From: an uncultured Bacteroidales bacterium
GTDB lineage: Bacteria; Bacteroidota; Bacteroidia; Bacteroidales; Muribaculaceae
Assembly: GCA_947072905.1 (NCBI GenBank)
Contig: CAMTKF010000020.1
Coordinates: 1-42,679 of the forward strand
DNA length: 42,679 bases
Reading direction: 5' to 3'
The first letter of the stretch is position 1. Each line of letters opens with the position of its first letter. The notes below the pieces were generated by a model. The model made no database searches. It had not been told where the DNA came from and saw only the letters and a list, made by a program, of their open reading frames with translations. The position numbers and the translations under genes were made by a program. This document shows positions 16,260 to 24,410 of this stretch, piece after piece.

Positions 16260-16349
16260 TGGCGGAGAGGACGAGATTCGAACTCGTGGTAGGATTGCTC
16301 CTACGTCAGTTTAGCAAACTGGTGGTTTCAGCCACTCACCCACCTCTCC
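16260..16349 (-). tRNA. tRNA-Ser(GCU)
   Basis: A 90-nt class II tRNA. The acceptor stem GGAGAGG pairs with CCTCTCC, the discriminator is G and the CCA end is encoded. The anticodon stem-loop reads CAGTTTGCTAAACTG with anticodon GCT, which reads AGC/AGU serine codons. A long variable arm (TAGGAGCAATCCTA) and the T-arm CGAGTTCGAATCTCG are both present. The long variable arm is the serine identity feature. Confidence 0.97.
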
Positions 16350-16380
16350 TTTGTATGACGGGGTTGCCGTTTGACGAGTG

Positions 16381-16411
16381 CAAAGGTATGATGTTTTTTT
16401 GATATATGCAA
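16381..16411 (-). promoter_or_regulatory. Promoter of tRNA-Ser
   Basis: TACCTTTG (16381-16388) as -7 box, with TTG (16409-16411) 20 nt upstream, about 32 bp before the mature tRNA 5' end. Confidence 0.65.
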
Positions 16412-16496
16412 GCTTTTGGGGCGTTTTTTTTAGAATGGATGTTATTTTGTTTGTTTTTGTGTGCGTGATTTTTTTATCGGAGACTTTGTGAATGAA

Positions 16497-16522
16497 GAAA
16501 GCCCGCTTGTGGGCGGGCTTTC
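16497..16522 (-). terminator. Terminator of the OmpA-like/TPR lipoprotein gene
   Basis: A perfect 10-bp stem, GAAAGCCCGC with GCGGGCTTTC and a 6-nt loop, 31 bases after the stop of the gene at 16554, followed by TTCATTC in the transcribed direction. Confidence 0.75.
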
Positions 16523-16553
16523 GGGGTATGATTTGAATTTATTTCAAATTCGA

Positions 16554-18239
16554 TCAGAGGGCGCTGTTGATGTTGAAGTTAGCGAACTCAAGGTCGCTCT
16601 TTGCGAGGTTGGCAAGGTTCTTGTTGAGTTTGATAGCCTGACGGAGGTTGCTTGTTACGAGCTGTTCGTTGTTGGTGCGGGCACCGAGAACGGCCATCAG
16701 GTAGTATGTGGTAGCGTCGGGTTTGGCGATAGCTGCGAGGGTCTGCTTGGCCTTGCTGTAGTCCTTGGTGAGGATTTGGGCGATGGCTGCGTTGTTGGTC
16801 TTGCTGTCGCCGAATGAGCGTACTGCAGCGGCGTTGTCACCGGTCTTGAGGTAGTATACACCGAGAGCGTCGTTGAGGCCTTCAACACCGGCTGCCTGAC
16901 CGAAGAGCTGGTTGGCTGCCTTGTAGTCGCCCTTTACGAGGTCGATGAGACCGAGGTTCATGCTGGGCTGCTTGTTGGCACCTGCCAGTGAGGCAGCTTT
17001 CTTGAAGCTGGCTTCAGCAGCTGCGTAGTCGCCGTCAACATACTGTGTCACGCCGAGGTCGTTCCATGTACGGTAGTCGTTGGGGTAGATGCGTACGGCC
17101 TGGTCGTAGATTTTCTGCTTGGCTTCGTTGTTGTCGGTGAGTGTGGCGGCGTAGAGGAGTTCTTCTACGTTGAGAGCCTTGGGATCAGAAGCGGCGAGCT
17201 TGCTGATTTCGCTGTCGCTCTTACCGATAACGTTGATAGAAGCTGTGATGCGTGAGTAGCGGAGCTGGGGGAGAATCTGGTCGGCGAGCTGTTCGAATAC
17301 GTTAGCAAGGTTGCGGATTTCCTGTTCGCGCTGTTCGGGATCTTTGTACATTGAGAGAACGCTCAGGATGAGGTCTTTGTCCTGGATGTTGCTCTGTGAA
17401 ACGAGGCGCTGGAAGCCTTCCCAGTCTTCAGCGGTGAATTGGGCTGTGAGGTCGCCGAATTCAGAGATTTTGTCTTTCTTGAGCTGCTTGTTGAGGTAGC
17501 TGAGGGTGTTGGTTTCGCGTTCCTGAGCAAGACGTTCGTTGAAAGAGAGGCTACCGTCGGGTGAAGCGTATGACTGAACGTTGAGTTCGGCGAGTACGCG
17601 GGCGGTGTCGTTGGCTGTTGAAAGGATTTCCTTGCGGAGTTCTTCCATAGCGTCTGTGTTGAGCTGGGCTGCGCGGATGTTGGCCTTGTTGATGAGGAAC
17701 ATGATGTCGGCAGCATACTTTTCGTTGATGATGCGCTGGAATGCATCGGGAGCGATAGCGGGCTGTACTGTGCCGGCGTTGGTGAGGGCTGCGGTGGCTA
17801 CTACGCCGTTGGCAACTTTAACGCGGGGAAGCACATACTGCTTCTTGCCCTGTGTTACGGTGAAAGCGAGTTCGAGGTCGCTCTTGTTCATTTCGGGCAC
17901 GTAAGCGTAGTTTGCGGGGATGGTGAATGTGCCGCCGTATTCGTAAGAAACTACGGGAGCGTTGCCGCGAACTTTCTCGCCCTGGAATGCGTAGGGCTGT
18001 GAAGCTGTTTCGGTGCCGTTGTAAACGAGGTAGGGGGTTACTGTCACTTCAGCGTTCTTAAGGAAGAACTTGGCGGGTACGCGGGCTGTGATCTGAGCGG
18101 GAACGTTTTCGCCTACGAGTTCGAGCGGGTTAGGATTGACAGTGAAGTTGTCGGCGCTGAACTGGCCGAGCTTCTTGCCACAAGAAGTCAGGGCAATCGC
18201 TGTGCCGAGTGCGATGACATAGCATGCTTTACTTTTCAT
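16554..18239 (-). CDS. Lipoprotein with OmpA-like region and tetratricopeptide repeats
   Basis: A 561-residue protein. The signal peptide ends in the lipobox LTSC with the modified cysteine at residue 20. Residues 25-160 form a beta-rich domain. At about 175-330 is an OmpA-like region, including SYASPDGSLSFNERLAQERE (223-242), which matches the peptidoglycan-binding helix with its conserved Ser/Asn/Arg. From 375 to 540 run TPR units (DYRTWNDLGVTQYVDGDYAAAEASF and following). It is probably anchored in the outer membrane facing the periplasm, linking envelope and peptidoglycan; the mix recalls but is not the same as PorE of Porphyromonas. It has its own promoter and terminator, so it is monocistronic. 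Confidence 0.85.
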   Translation of the reverse strand: MKSKACYVIALGTAIALTSCGKKLGQFSADNFTVNPNPLELVGENVPAQITARVPAKFFLKNAEVTVTPYLVYNGTETASQPYAFQGEKVRGNAPVVSYEYGGTFTIPANYAYVPEMNKSDLELAFTVTQGKKQYVLPRVKVANGVVATAALTNAGTVQPAIAPDAFQRIINEKYAADIMFLINKANIRAAQLNTDAMEELRKEILSTANDTARVLAELNVQSYASPDGSLSFNERLAQERETNTLSYLNKQLKKDKISEFGDLTAQFTAEDWEGFQRLVSQSNIQDKDLILSVLSMYKDPEQREQEIRNLANVFEQLADQILPQLRYSRITASINVIGKSDSEISKLAASDPKALNVEELLYAATLTDNNEAKQKIYDQAVRIYPNDYRTWNDLGVTQYVDGDYAAAEASFKKAASLAGANKQPSMNLGLIDLVKGDYKAANQLFGQAAGVEGLNDALGVYYLKTGDNAAAVRSFGDSKTNNAAIAQILTKDYSKAKQTLAAIAKPDATTYYLMAVLGARTNNEQLVTSNLRQAIKLNKNLANLAKSDLEFANFNINSAL

Positions 18240-18273
18240 AATAATTTAAAAAAATGTAGTTATAACTGTTGTA

Positions 18274-18305
18274 CAAAGTTAATATAAAAATTAGACAATT
18301 TCCAA
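18274..18305 (-). promoter_or_regulatory. Promoter of the OmpA-like/TPR lipoprotein gene
   Basis: TAACTTTG (18274-18281) with TTGG (18302-18305) 20 nt upstream, giving a leader of about 28 nt before the ATG at 18239. It partly overlaps the region just after the tamB stop at 18311. Confidence 0.7.
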
Positions 18306-18310
18306 GGTTT

Positions 18311-21300
18311 TTAATTAAATTTTATGAAATTTTCTTTGTCGGATGTATTAATGTGTTTACTTGTGTCTGTCTGTAAGGGGGTTACTTGTGCGGGAGCGAT
18401 ACTGTCTGATGTGTGTGATGTCTTGGTGGTATCGCTTTTTTCCGTGTGTTTTTTGTTGCGTCGGCTCGGTAAAAGCGAGTCGAAGTCGCGGCGGAATATA
18501 ATACCCACGCCCTGTGTGGTGGTGGCGGTGCGCACGTAGTAGTTCTGGTCGTTGTAGCGGTTGTAAGCCTTCAGGCGCCATGTGCCGCGGGGTGTGAGCA
18601 GGTATTCTATGTCGAAGTCGCCTATAAACTGGTTTGTGTTCAGGCTCTTGTCGCGGTATCCGAAATTGCCGTTAAAGAGCAGGCGGTTGTTGAGCAGTCG
18701 GCTCGACAGAGCCACGTCTACTTCCACATCCGAGAAGTCGCCGCGGTCGCTGCGCAGATTGGGCGCGATGCTCCAGTTGTCGCTCAGTTTGCCCAGCATG
18801 CTCGACAGGCGCGAGGCTATGGTTGACGATGCCACCGAGAACAGTTCGTTGCCCTTGGTGGTCGACATATAGTCGGGAGTATAGAATCGGTTGAGTGCCA
18901 GCAGGTAGATTATCTGCCGGTTCATCATCTCGTCGGTAGATATGATTGAGCGAACTTTGCGGTATGTGTCGGATGTAAGGGTAGGGAACGCCAGGTCAAA
19001 TGCTATATCGGGCTGGCGCATGTCGCCGGTCACCTTCAGCAGCGCCTGAACGGGCACGTTGGTGCGGTTGAGATCCTTATCCTGTGTGAACGATTCGTCG
19101 AGGTCGCTCAGGTTGGCATTCACCTGATAGATTGCTTCAAGGTCGAGCGAGGCTGAATACGGGTCGCCGCGGAATGTGATTGAGCTGCCAGGATTTATGG
19201 TGAAGTCCTTGATGATTATATCCTGCAGGGTGAAGTTGTAGCTGCCCCGGTCGAGGGTGTATGTGCCATACATGCGCAGGTCGTTTTCAATAGCGTCGTA
19301 TGTCATGTGCAAGTTGCCGGCACCGAAGGCTCTTATGCGGTCGCCGCCCACGGGGTCCATCACCAGTATCATCTGGGCGTCGGGGGTGATGTCTACCTTT
19401 ATGTCCATGATGTAGTTTGAGGGCTTGTCTTCTTTTTTAGCCTTCATGCGGGCCTGGAATTCCTTTACCACCTCGGGCGTGTCGTCTTGCTTCATCAGAA
19501 TTTCTTCGGATGAATATACGGTGGCATCGTTGAATGTGATGAACGAATATTGCTCGGCTTCAAGCCTGTCTGACAGTACGAAGGTAAATGTAGAACCCGG
19601 GGCTGTGGCCATGTCAACTCCGATATTGATCACACCCGGACGCCCCTTGACTGATGCGGAGCCGTTGCCGTAGATAGTACCGTACCAGTCGGGATTAATC
19701 TTTGATGTAACGTTATAGCTCAGGAAGTCGCGGGCTTCAGAAATCTTGAAGTCAAATACCGGCGAGTGGAAGTAATCGTGCGTGAGCACACCGTTGAGCA
19801 ATGCTGTGTGGCCGTTTACATCGTGCAGGGTTATATCGTCGAGCTGTATTCGGCCCGGACGTATGTGTATGGAGTCGGTGGCAGTGTAGTAGGTATTGGT
19901 GAAGTCAATGCGCAGGCGCAGGTCTTTGGCATATACGTCGCCCTCCATGTCAATATTGTGGAATGTGCCGAACAGGCGGGCCTTACCCGAAACGAATCCG
20001 GATATGTCTGAAGCAAAAGCGCTCATGAATGGCTGCATGAATCCCACCTTCACGTTCTCGGCAAGGAAGTTGAGGTCAAGGCTCTCGGCCGCGGGGAATA
20101 TATCGCCGTTGATGCGCGAATGCTGTCCCTGCGGATTCACAATATCAGCATCGAGGTAGAATGATTGCTTTTCGTTGTCCCACATTGCAGATATATCGGC
20201 ATTGCCCAGCACACAATAATTATATCCTATATCGTCTACATGCAGACAATCTGTGGTGAGGATGGGGATTTTTGAAAGGGCCTGCGATGCCTTGAATGTT
20301 CCGGTTGCTGTACCGGTGAGCAGAGCGTTGTCAATTTCAAGAGTCTCGAAAATTGAAATCAGCACAATATTCTTGAGGTCTATTGTGACAATGTCTTCGG
20401 GCGATGGCGATGCAACACCGTCTATCGAAATTTTTTGGTCGCCGGCAGCAAGTGCAAACTTGTCGATGGTAAGGCGATTGTCGCACCAGTCGATTGTTGA
20501 AGTGGCTATTTCCCATACCTCGTCGCCAAAGTTTATCTGGCCGGGGTTGAAGTTTGTAGACACGCATACATTGCCGCTCTCGGCGCGCGACAGCAGAACC
20601 GAGAAGTCTATCTTGCCGTTAAGCGGAATCTTGCGGTCTATATTCCAGTCTATTTTGGTGTCAAAGCGGCTCTCTGCACCGCTTACACCCAGTACCAGAG
20701 TCATAGGCCCCTTTTTGGTAGGCATGTGGGTGGTGGCATATATATTTGCCCGGTCGTCGTTAGCGTCGATAAGCACTCCGGCTACAGTCGAATCTATGAT
20801 TTTGTCGCCTTGTTGCAGATATGGAGCGTCGATATTCAGCGATGCTCTTTCGTCGCGTGAGCTCAGGGCTGCGCCTATCTCAACGGGATATATGATTTGT
20901 ACAGGAAGATGTAGGAACCGGCTCAGATGTTCGGCGTTTTCAAGGGTAAATTCAGCGGTGAAATCGTTGTGCGAACTGTCGGATTCGAGTTTCTCGTGTA
21001 AATCTTCACTGTGTTCTATAAGCGAAGGCACTATGTGCGAGGCGAAGTCTTTGGCAATGGCGGGGATGGTCGAGGGGTTTATCTCGCCCTCGATTTTGCC
21101 ATTGAGGAAATCGCTTTCTATTACTATTTGCTCAGGCATAGAGCTTCGTGATGCAGAAACCTTGAATAGCGCGATGTCAAGGCTGTCGCCGTCTGCATCC
21201 TTGAACCGCAAGCGGTCAAGGCGCACAAGACCCTCGATATCGTCAATATCAGAGCCTGATAGTTCGGCGGTAAGCATTCCCGAAGCCTTGAGACCCTTGC

Positions 21301-22915
21301 GTGGCACGGATATGTTGAGCGCGGCAGGCTCGAAGTTGTCAAGCTGCATCACGAGGTTGAGCCATTTGTCCTTGGCTATGAAGCTGCCCGTCGCATCAAG
21401 CGTCAAGCGGGCGGCCGGATCGGGCGACTCAACGCGCAGATGGCTGTCGGTGCCGTCGTGCGATGCGTTCAGAGCTATGTTGCCGTATGTATGATTGTTC
21501 CATGTGGCTGAGTTTATCACTGCATCCACATTTCCGCTGAATTCCCTGCCTTTGGCCTTGCCGTCCACATCCATAGCCAGACTGATGTTGCCAAGTTTGG
21601 CTTGCTGCAGTATCTCTCCGGCGTGAATGTCCTCAAGTTCAATATTTCCTGCGAAATCCATACTCTTGAACTTGTCGGCAGAAGATACTTCTCCGTCTAT
21701 TACAATAGCTCCCCCGCCGGTGTTGACAGTTAGGTCGGCCTCGGCTCGGCGCATGTCGCCCCGGGCCTTGCCATGTACCACAATACTACCGGCACGCCGC
21801 ACGTACTCAGCTGCCTTACGGTTGAAAATTCCGGTGATAGCCGCAGCCTCAGATGCCGGTGCAGCTATACGCTTTATGTTGAGATTGGCTGTAAGGTTAT
21901 CTTGATTGTCAAAGTTATCCACATCGCCGCTGAGCGCTATCTCCAGACCATGTGAATCATTTATCGTAAGGCGGCGGATGTCGGCATTGTGCAGGCTGGC
22001 TGAGATGTTAAAGTCAATGTCGATTTGCCTGTCGATTTTACCTAATTCAGGAACTAAACATGCAAAGTCGGCGGTCGACAGATGTATGGGCTGAGCAGGC
22101 TCCACCACCACCGCATTCGATTCAAGGCTCTCCTTGATTTTCATAAAACCGGGAGTTGTCAGCTCTAACGGATTCAGCGCCACCTCGCTTTCGGGCAATT
22201 TTAGCAAGAAGTCGCTCAGGTATATGCGCTCAGGCGACAGCACGGCCTTGGCGGTGAGATTATCGAGCTTGAACCCGGATTTCTCTGAAAATGAGAAAGA
22301 TTCGAGTTCCAAATCATAATTGTCGCGCGATGCGCTGCGCAGATAGGCATGCAGCCCCAGGTCTTTTATATGTATATGATTGGGATTGAATGCGGCTATT
22401 GAATCCGGCTGTGACAGCACATCATAGTTGAACCGTCCATACCTTATCACCACCGTGCCTATCTTGAGGTTGAATTCGGTAGGCGGCTTGTTCTTGTCTT
22501 TGGGTGCAAGGCGGTCGAGAATGGGCTGAATGTTGAGCGGCTCGCCGGGGGCGGCACGGTACAGATTCACCTCCGGAGCATCAATCAGCGCGTAATCGAA
22601 ATTGAAATTACCGGTACGCAGGAAATGAGCCATTTCAAACCTTGCCTGCAACTGACCGACGGCCAATGTCGCTTTGCCCTTGTCATCCCTTACGGTTATT
22701 GAGCTTATGGCGATGGTGTTGAAGGGGTTGTAGTCTATGCGCCCTATCTCTACGGGCGATCCCAGCAGCACGCTCAATTCCTTTACCGCAACCTCTCTGA
22801 GCTTATCCTGTGCCCACGGAGTGGAGAGTATCATATATATACCGGCAGGCAACACAATCACCACAAGGAGCAGTGTCATGAAAAATGCTCGTAAAAATTT
22901 TCGCAGTTTTGCCAT
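18311..22915 (-). CDS. tamB: Translocation and assembly module protein TamB
   Basis: A 1534-residue protein, within the usual TamB size range in Bacteroidetes. A single N-terminal membrane anchor (FLRAFFMTLLLVVIVLPAGIYMIL) is followed by a very long beta-rich region with AsmA-like repeats, which forms a groove across the periplasm. The C-terminal ~400 residues hold the DUF490 domain (GNGSASVKGRPGVINIGVDM, NLHMTYDAIENDLRMYGTYTLDRGSYNFTLQDI, FNGNFGYRD). TamB-type proteins help outer-membrane protein insertion or carry phospholipid between membranes. No TamA-like Omp85 gene is adjacent. A longer frame to 23029 is open, but the ATG at 22915 starts the membrane anchor and is preceded by a promoter and 39-nt leader. 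A 413-codon plus-strand frame inside it is a shadow. Confidence 0.93.
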   Translation of the reverse strand: MAKLRKFLRAFFMTLLLVVIVLPAGIYMILSTPWAQDKLREVAVKELSVLLGSPVEIGRIDYNPFNTIAISSITVRDDKGKATLAVGQLQARFEMAHFLRTGNFNFDYALIDAPEVNLYRAAPGEPLNIQPILDRLAPKDKNKPPTEFNLKIGTVVIRYGRFNYDVLSQPDSIAAFNPNHIHIKDLGLHAYLRSASRDNYDLELESFSFSEKSGFKLDNLTAKAVLSPERIYLSDFLLKLPESEVALNPLELTTPGFMKIKESLESNAVVVEPAQPIHLSTADFACLVPELGKIDRQIDIDFNISASLHNADIRRLTINDSHGLEIALSGDVDNFDNQDNLTANLNIKRIAAPASEAAAITGIFNRKAAEYVRRAGSIVVHGKARGDMRRAEADLTVNTGGGAIVIDGEVSSADKFKSMDFAGNIELEDIHAGEILQQAKLGNISLAMDVDGKAKGREFSGNVDAVINSATWNNHTYGNIALNASHDGTDSHLRVESPDPAARLTLDATGSFIAKDKWLNLVMQLDNFEPAALNISVPRKGLKASGMLTAELSGSDIDDIEGLVRLDRLRFKDADGDSLDIALFKVSASRSSMPEQIVIESDFLNGKIEGEINPSTIPAIAKDFASHIVPSLIEHSEDLHEKLESDSSHNDFTAEFTLENAEHLSRFLHLPVQIIYPVEIGAALSSRDERASLNIDAPYLQQGDKIIDSTVAGVLIDANDDRANIYATTHMPTKKGPMTLVLGVSGAESRFDTKIDWNIDRKIPLNGKIDFSVLLSRAESGNVCVSTNFNPGQINFGDEVWEIATSTIDWCDNRLTIDKFALAAGDQKISIDGVASPSPEDIVTIDLKNIVLISIFETLEIDNALLTGTATGTFKASQALSKIPILTTDCLHVDDIGYNYCVLGNADISAMWDNEKQSFYLDADIVNPQGQHSRINGDIFPAAESLDLNFLAENVKVGFMQPFMSAFASDISGFVSGKARLFGTFHNIDMEGDVYAKDLRLRIDFTNTYYTATDSIHIRPGRIQLDDITLHDVNGHTALLNGVLTHDYFHSPVFDFKISEARDFLSYNVTSKINPDWYGTIYGNGSASVKGRPGVINIGVDMATAPGSTFTFVLSDRLEAEQYSFITFNDATVYSSEEILMKQDDTPEVVKEFQARMKAKKEDKPSNYIMDIKVDITPDAQMILVMDPVGGDRIRAFGAGNLHMTYDAIENDLRMYGTYTLDRGSYNFTLQDIIIKDFTINPGSSITFRGDPYSASLDLEAIYQVNANLSDLDESFTQDKDLNRTNVPVQALLKVTGDMRQPDIAFDLAFPTLTSDTYRKVRSIISTDEMMNRQIIYLLALNRFYTPDYMSTTKGNELFSVASSTIASRLSSMLGKLSDNWSIAPNLRSDRGDFSDVEVDVALSSRLLNNRLLFNGNFGYRDKSLNTNQFIGDFDIEYLLTPRGTWRLKAYNRYNDQNYYVRTATTTQGVGIIFRRDFDSLLPSRRNKKHTEKSDTTKTSHTSDSIAPAQVTPLQTDTSKHINTSDKENFIKFN

Positions 22916-22960
22916 TATCAGCGTATATATGATAGTTTGAGAGTGTATACAAAATTCTTG

Positions 22961-22968
22961 CAAAGGTA
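22961..22968 (-). promoter_or_regulatory. -7 box for tamB
   Basis: TACCTTTG followed by C, predicting a start about 39 nt before the ATG at 22915 and excluding the longer frame start at 23029. Confidence 0.65.
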
Positions 22969-23013
22969 GAAATAAATATTGTATTAGGCAAAATTTGGGC
23001 GCAAACGGTTTAC

Positions 23014-23049
23014 AAAAAAATCCCCTCATCTGCTCGGCAGATGAGGGGA
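23014..23049 (-). terminator. Intrinsic terminator of the leucine-rich-repeat gene
   Basis: A perfect 13-bp stem, TCCCCTCATCTGC with GCAGATGAGGGGA, a 3-nt loop, then seven T residues in the minus direction. It separates the LRR gene from the tamB promoter. Confidence 0.9.
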
Positions 23050-23132
23050 GAAGTGAAATTGGGGATAGAGATGCGAATTTTATAGTAGGAGTGTAGTTGC
23101 TATTTTGTCATATTTGCCCGAAGGCTTGTTTT

Positions 23133-24191
23133 TTAGTAGTTCCACTGGCAGGCAACCATCGAGAGGTTGGGGCAAGCCTGGGTACGGAGGTCGGTGATGG
23201 TGTTGTAGCGGCAGTTGATGTAGGTGAGGTTTTCGTCGAACGATACATCAAGCATGTTGAGCTGGTTGTTGTTACAGATAAGGCGCTGCAGGAAAGTCTG
23301 GTTGCTGAGGGTGAGTGAGGTAAGGTCGTTGTATGAGCAGTCAACGAATTGGAGCTGCGGGCAGTCGCTTACACTGAGGTCGGTGAGGTTGTTGTAAGAG
23401 CAAACGAGGTCGAGCAGTGCGGGGCATTCACGTACACCGAGGGTCTGCATGTTGTTGTCGGAGCAAACGAAGAATGCGAGAGAAGGAAGTTTTGAAACAA
23501 TCATGTTTGAGAGATTGTTGTCGTCAACATTGAGGTTCTTCAGAGAGGTGAGTCCTGCGATGGTGAAAGAGCTGAGTTTGTTGTAGCCGCAATAAAGGTT
23601 CTTGAGGTTGGTGCAGTTGGCAACATTCAGGTTTTCAAGATGGTTGGACTGACAGTTGAGGGTTTCGAGAGTAGAGGAGTTGCTGACATCGAGCGAAACA
23701 AGATAGTTTGAGGCGATGTTGATGTTCTTGATCACGGGTGCTGCATCAATGGTGATGTCGGGCAGGCGGTTGTTGTTCAGAGTAAGCTTGACAATCTGCT
23801 TACATCCTGCGATTGAGAGCTCGGTAATACGGTTGCGTGAGGCGTTGACTTCGGTAAGAGCAGCGTCGTTTGCAAGGTCGAGTACGCTGAGGTGGTTACG
23901 GGATACATCGAGGGTGGTGAGAGCCGAGAAACCTGAGAGGTCGAGTGTACCGGCGAGTTTCTTGCCTTTCCAGTCGATGGCAGTTACATGGCCGTTGCTT
24001 ACTGTAACGCCTTCCCAGGAAGCTACGTTCTTGGTATCGGTGATCTTAAGAGCTTCGGCGTTTGTTGCGGCTTCCTGAGCCGGCTGAGCCAAGAAGGCTT
24101 GGAGCTGTTTGAGTTCGTTTTTGGCAACGTTTTGAGCCATAACGGAGAATGAGCTGATAGCAACAGCTAAGACTAATGCGATTTTTTTCAT
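23133..24191 (-). CDS. Secreted leucine-rich-repeat protein
   Basis: A 352-residue protein with a signal peptide (MKKIALVLAVAISSFSVMAQ), a short helical linker and then about ten leucine-rich repeats from residue 70 to the end, of the form L-x2-L-x-C/V-x2-N-x-L-x2-L-x-V/D (for example LTSLKNLNVDDNNLSNMIV, LLDLVCSYNNLTDLSVSDC). This is the internalin/Bacteroidetes LRR type, a solenoid usually used for protein or surface binding. There is no lipobox, no LPXTG and no type IX secretion tail, so it is probably periplasmic or released. The start at 24191 fits the signal peptide; 21 extra in-frame codons upstream are unlikely. The partner is unknown. Confidence 0.85.
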   Translation of the reverse strand: MKKIALVLAVAISSFSVMAQNVAKNELKQLQAFLAQPAQEAATNAEALKITDTKNVASWEGVTVSNGHVTAIDWKGKKLAGTLDLSGFSALTTLDVSRNHLSVLDLANDAALTEVNASRNRITELSIAGCKQIVKLTLNNNRLPDITIDAAPVIKNINIASNYLVSLDVSNSSTLETLNCQSNHLENLNVANCTNLKNLYCGYNKLSSFTIAGLTSLKNLNVDDNNLSNMIVSKLPSLAFFVCSDNNMQTLGVRECPALLDLVCSYNNLTDLSVSDCPQLQFVDCSYNDLTSLTLSNQTFLQRLICNNNQLNMLDVSFDENLTYINCRYNTITDLRTQACPNLSMVACQWNY

Positions 24192-24248
24192 ATCTTTTAG
24201 TTTTAGAGATTTTGTTTTGTTTCTTGTTTTGTAATCAATTTGTAATAG

Positions 24249-24264
24249 TAACAAGCGCTTGTTA
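24249..24264. promoter_or_regulatory. Perfect 16-bp palindrome upstream of the LRR gene
   Basis: TAACAAGCGCTTGTTA is an uninterrupted self-complementary 16-mer, 58 bp before the LRR start codon, in a divergent intergenic region. Its form suits a dimeric repressor or activator. No clear -7 box was found for the LRR gene itself. Confidence 0.45.
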
Positions 24265-24378
24265 AGAAAGGTTCGGCATTAACTTAATTTTTTACAAAAT
24301 TTTTTTCGGTAATAAAAATTATGGATTCAACACTTGAAATAATGCGGCTTGTAGGACTACAGGATGTTAAAAAAGTAG

Positions 24379-24386
24379 TATCTTTG
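24379..24386 (+). promoter_or_regulatory. -7 box for the metallophosphoesterase gene
   Basis: TATCTTTG followed by C, giving a leader of about 18 nt before the ATG at 24411. Confidence 0.65.
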
Positions 24387-24410
24387 CATTGAAATTTTAT
24401 CATTATTACT

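Noticed and set aside
20253-21494. Long plus-strand open frame (413 codons) inside tamB
   Set aside because: It lies antisense to a clearly recognised tamB, is rich in Ser/Arg/Leu as expected from a GC-biased shadow, and has no family motif or promoter.
22916-23029. Longer N-terminus for TamB
   Set aside because: The extra 38 codons include the promoter -7 box and would precede the membrane anchor with unrelated sequence.
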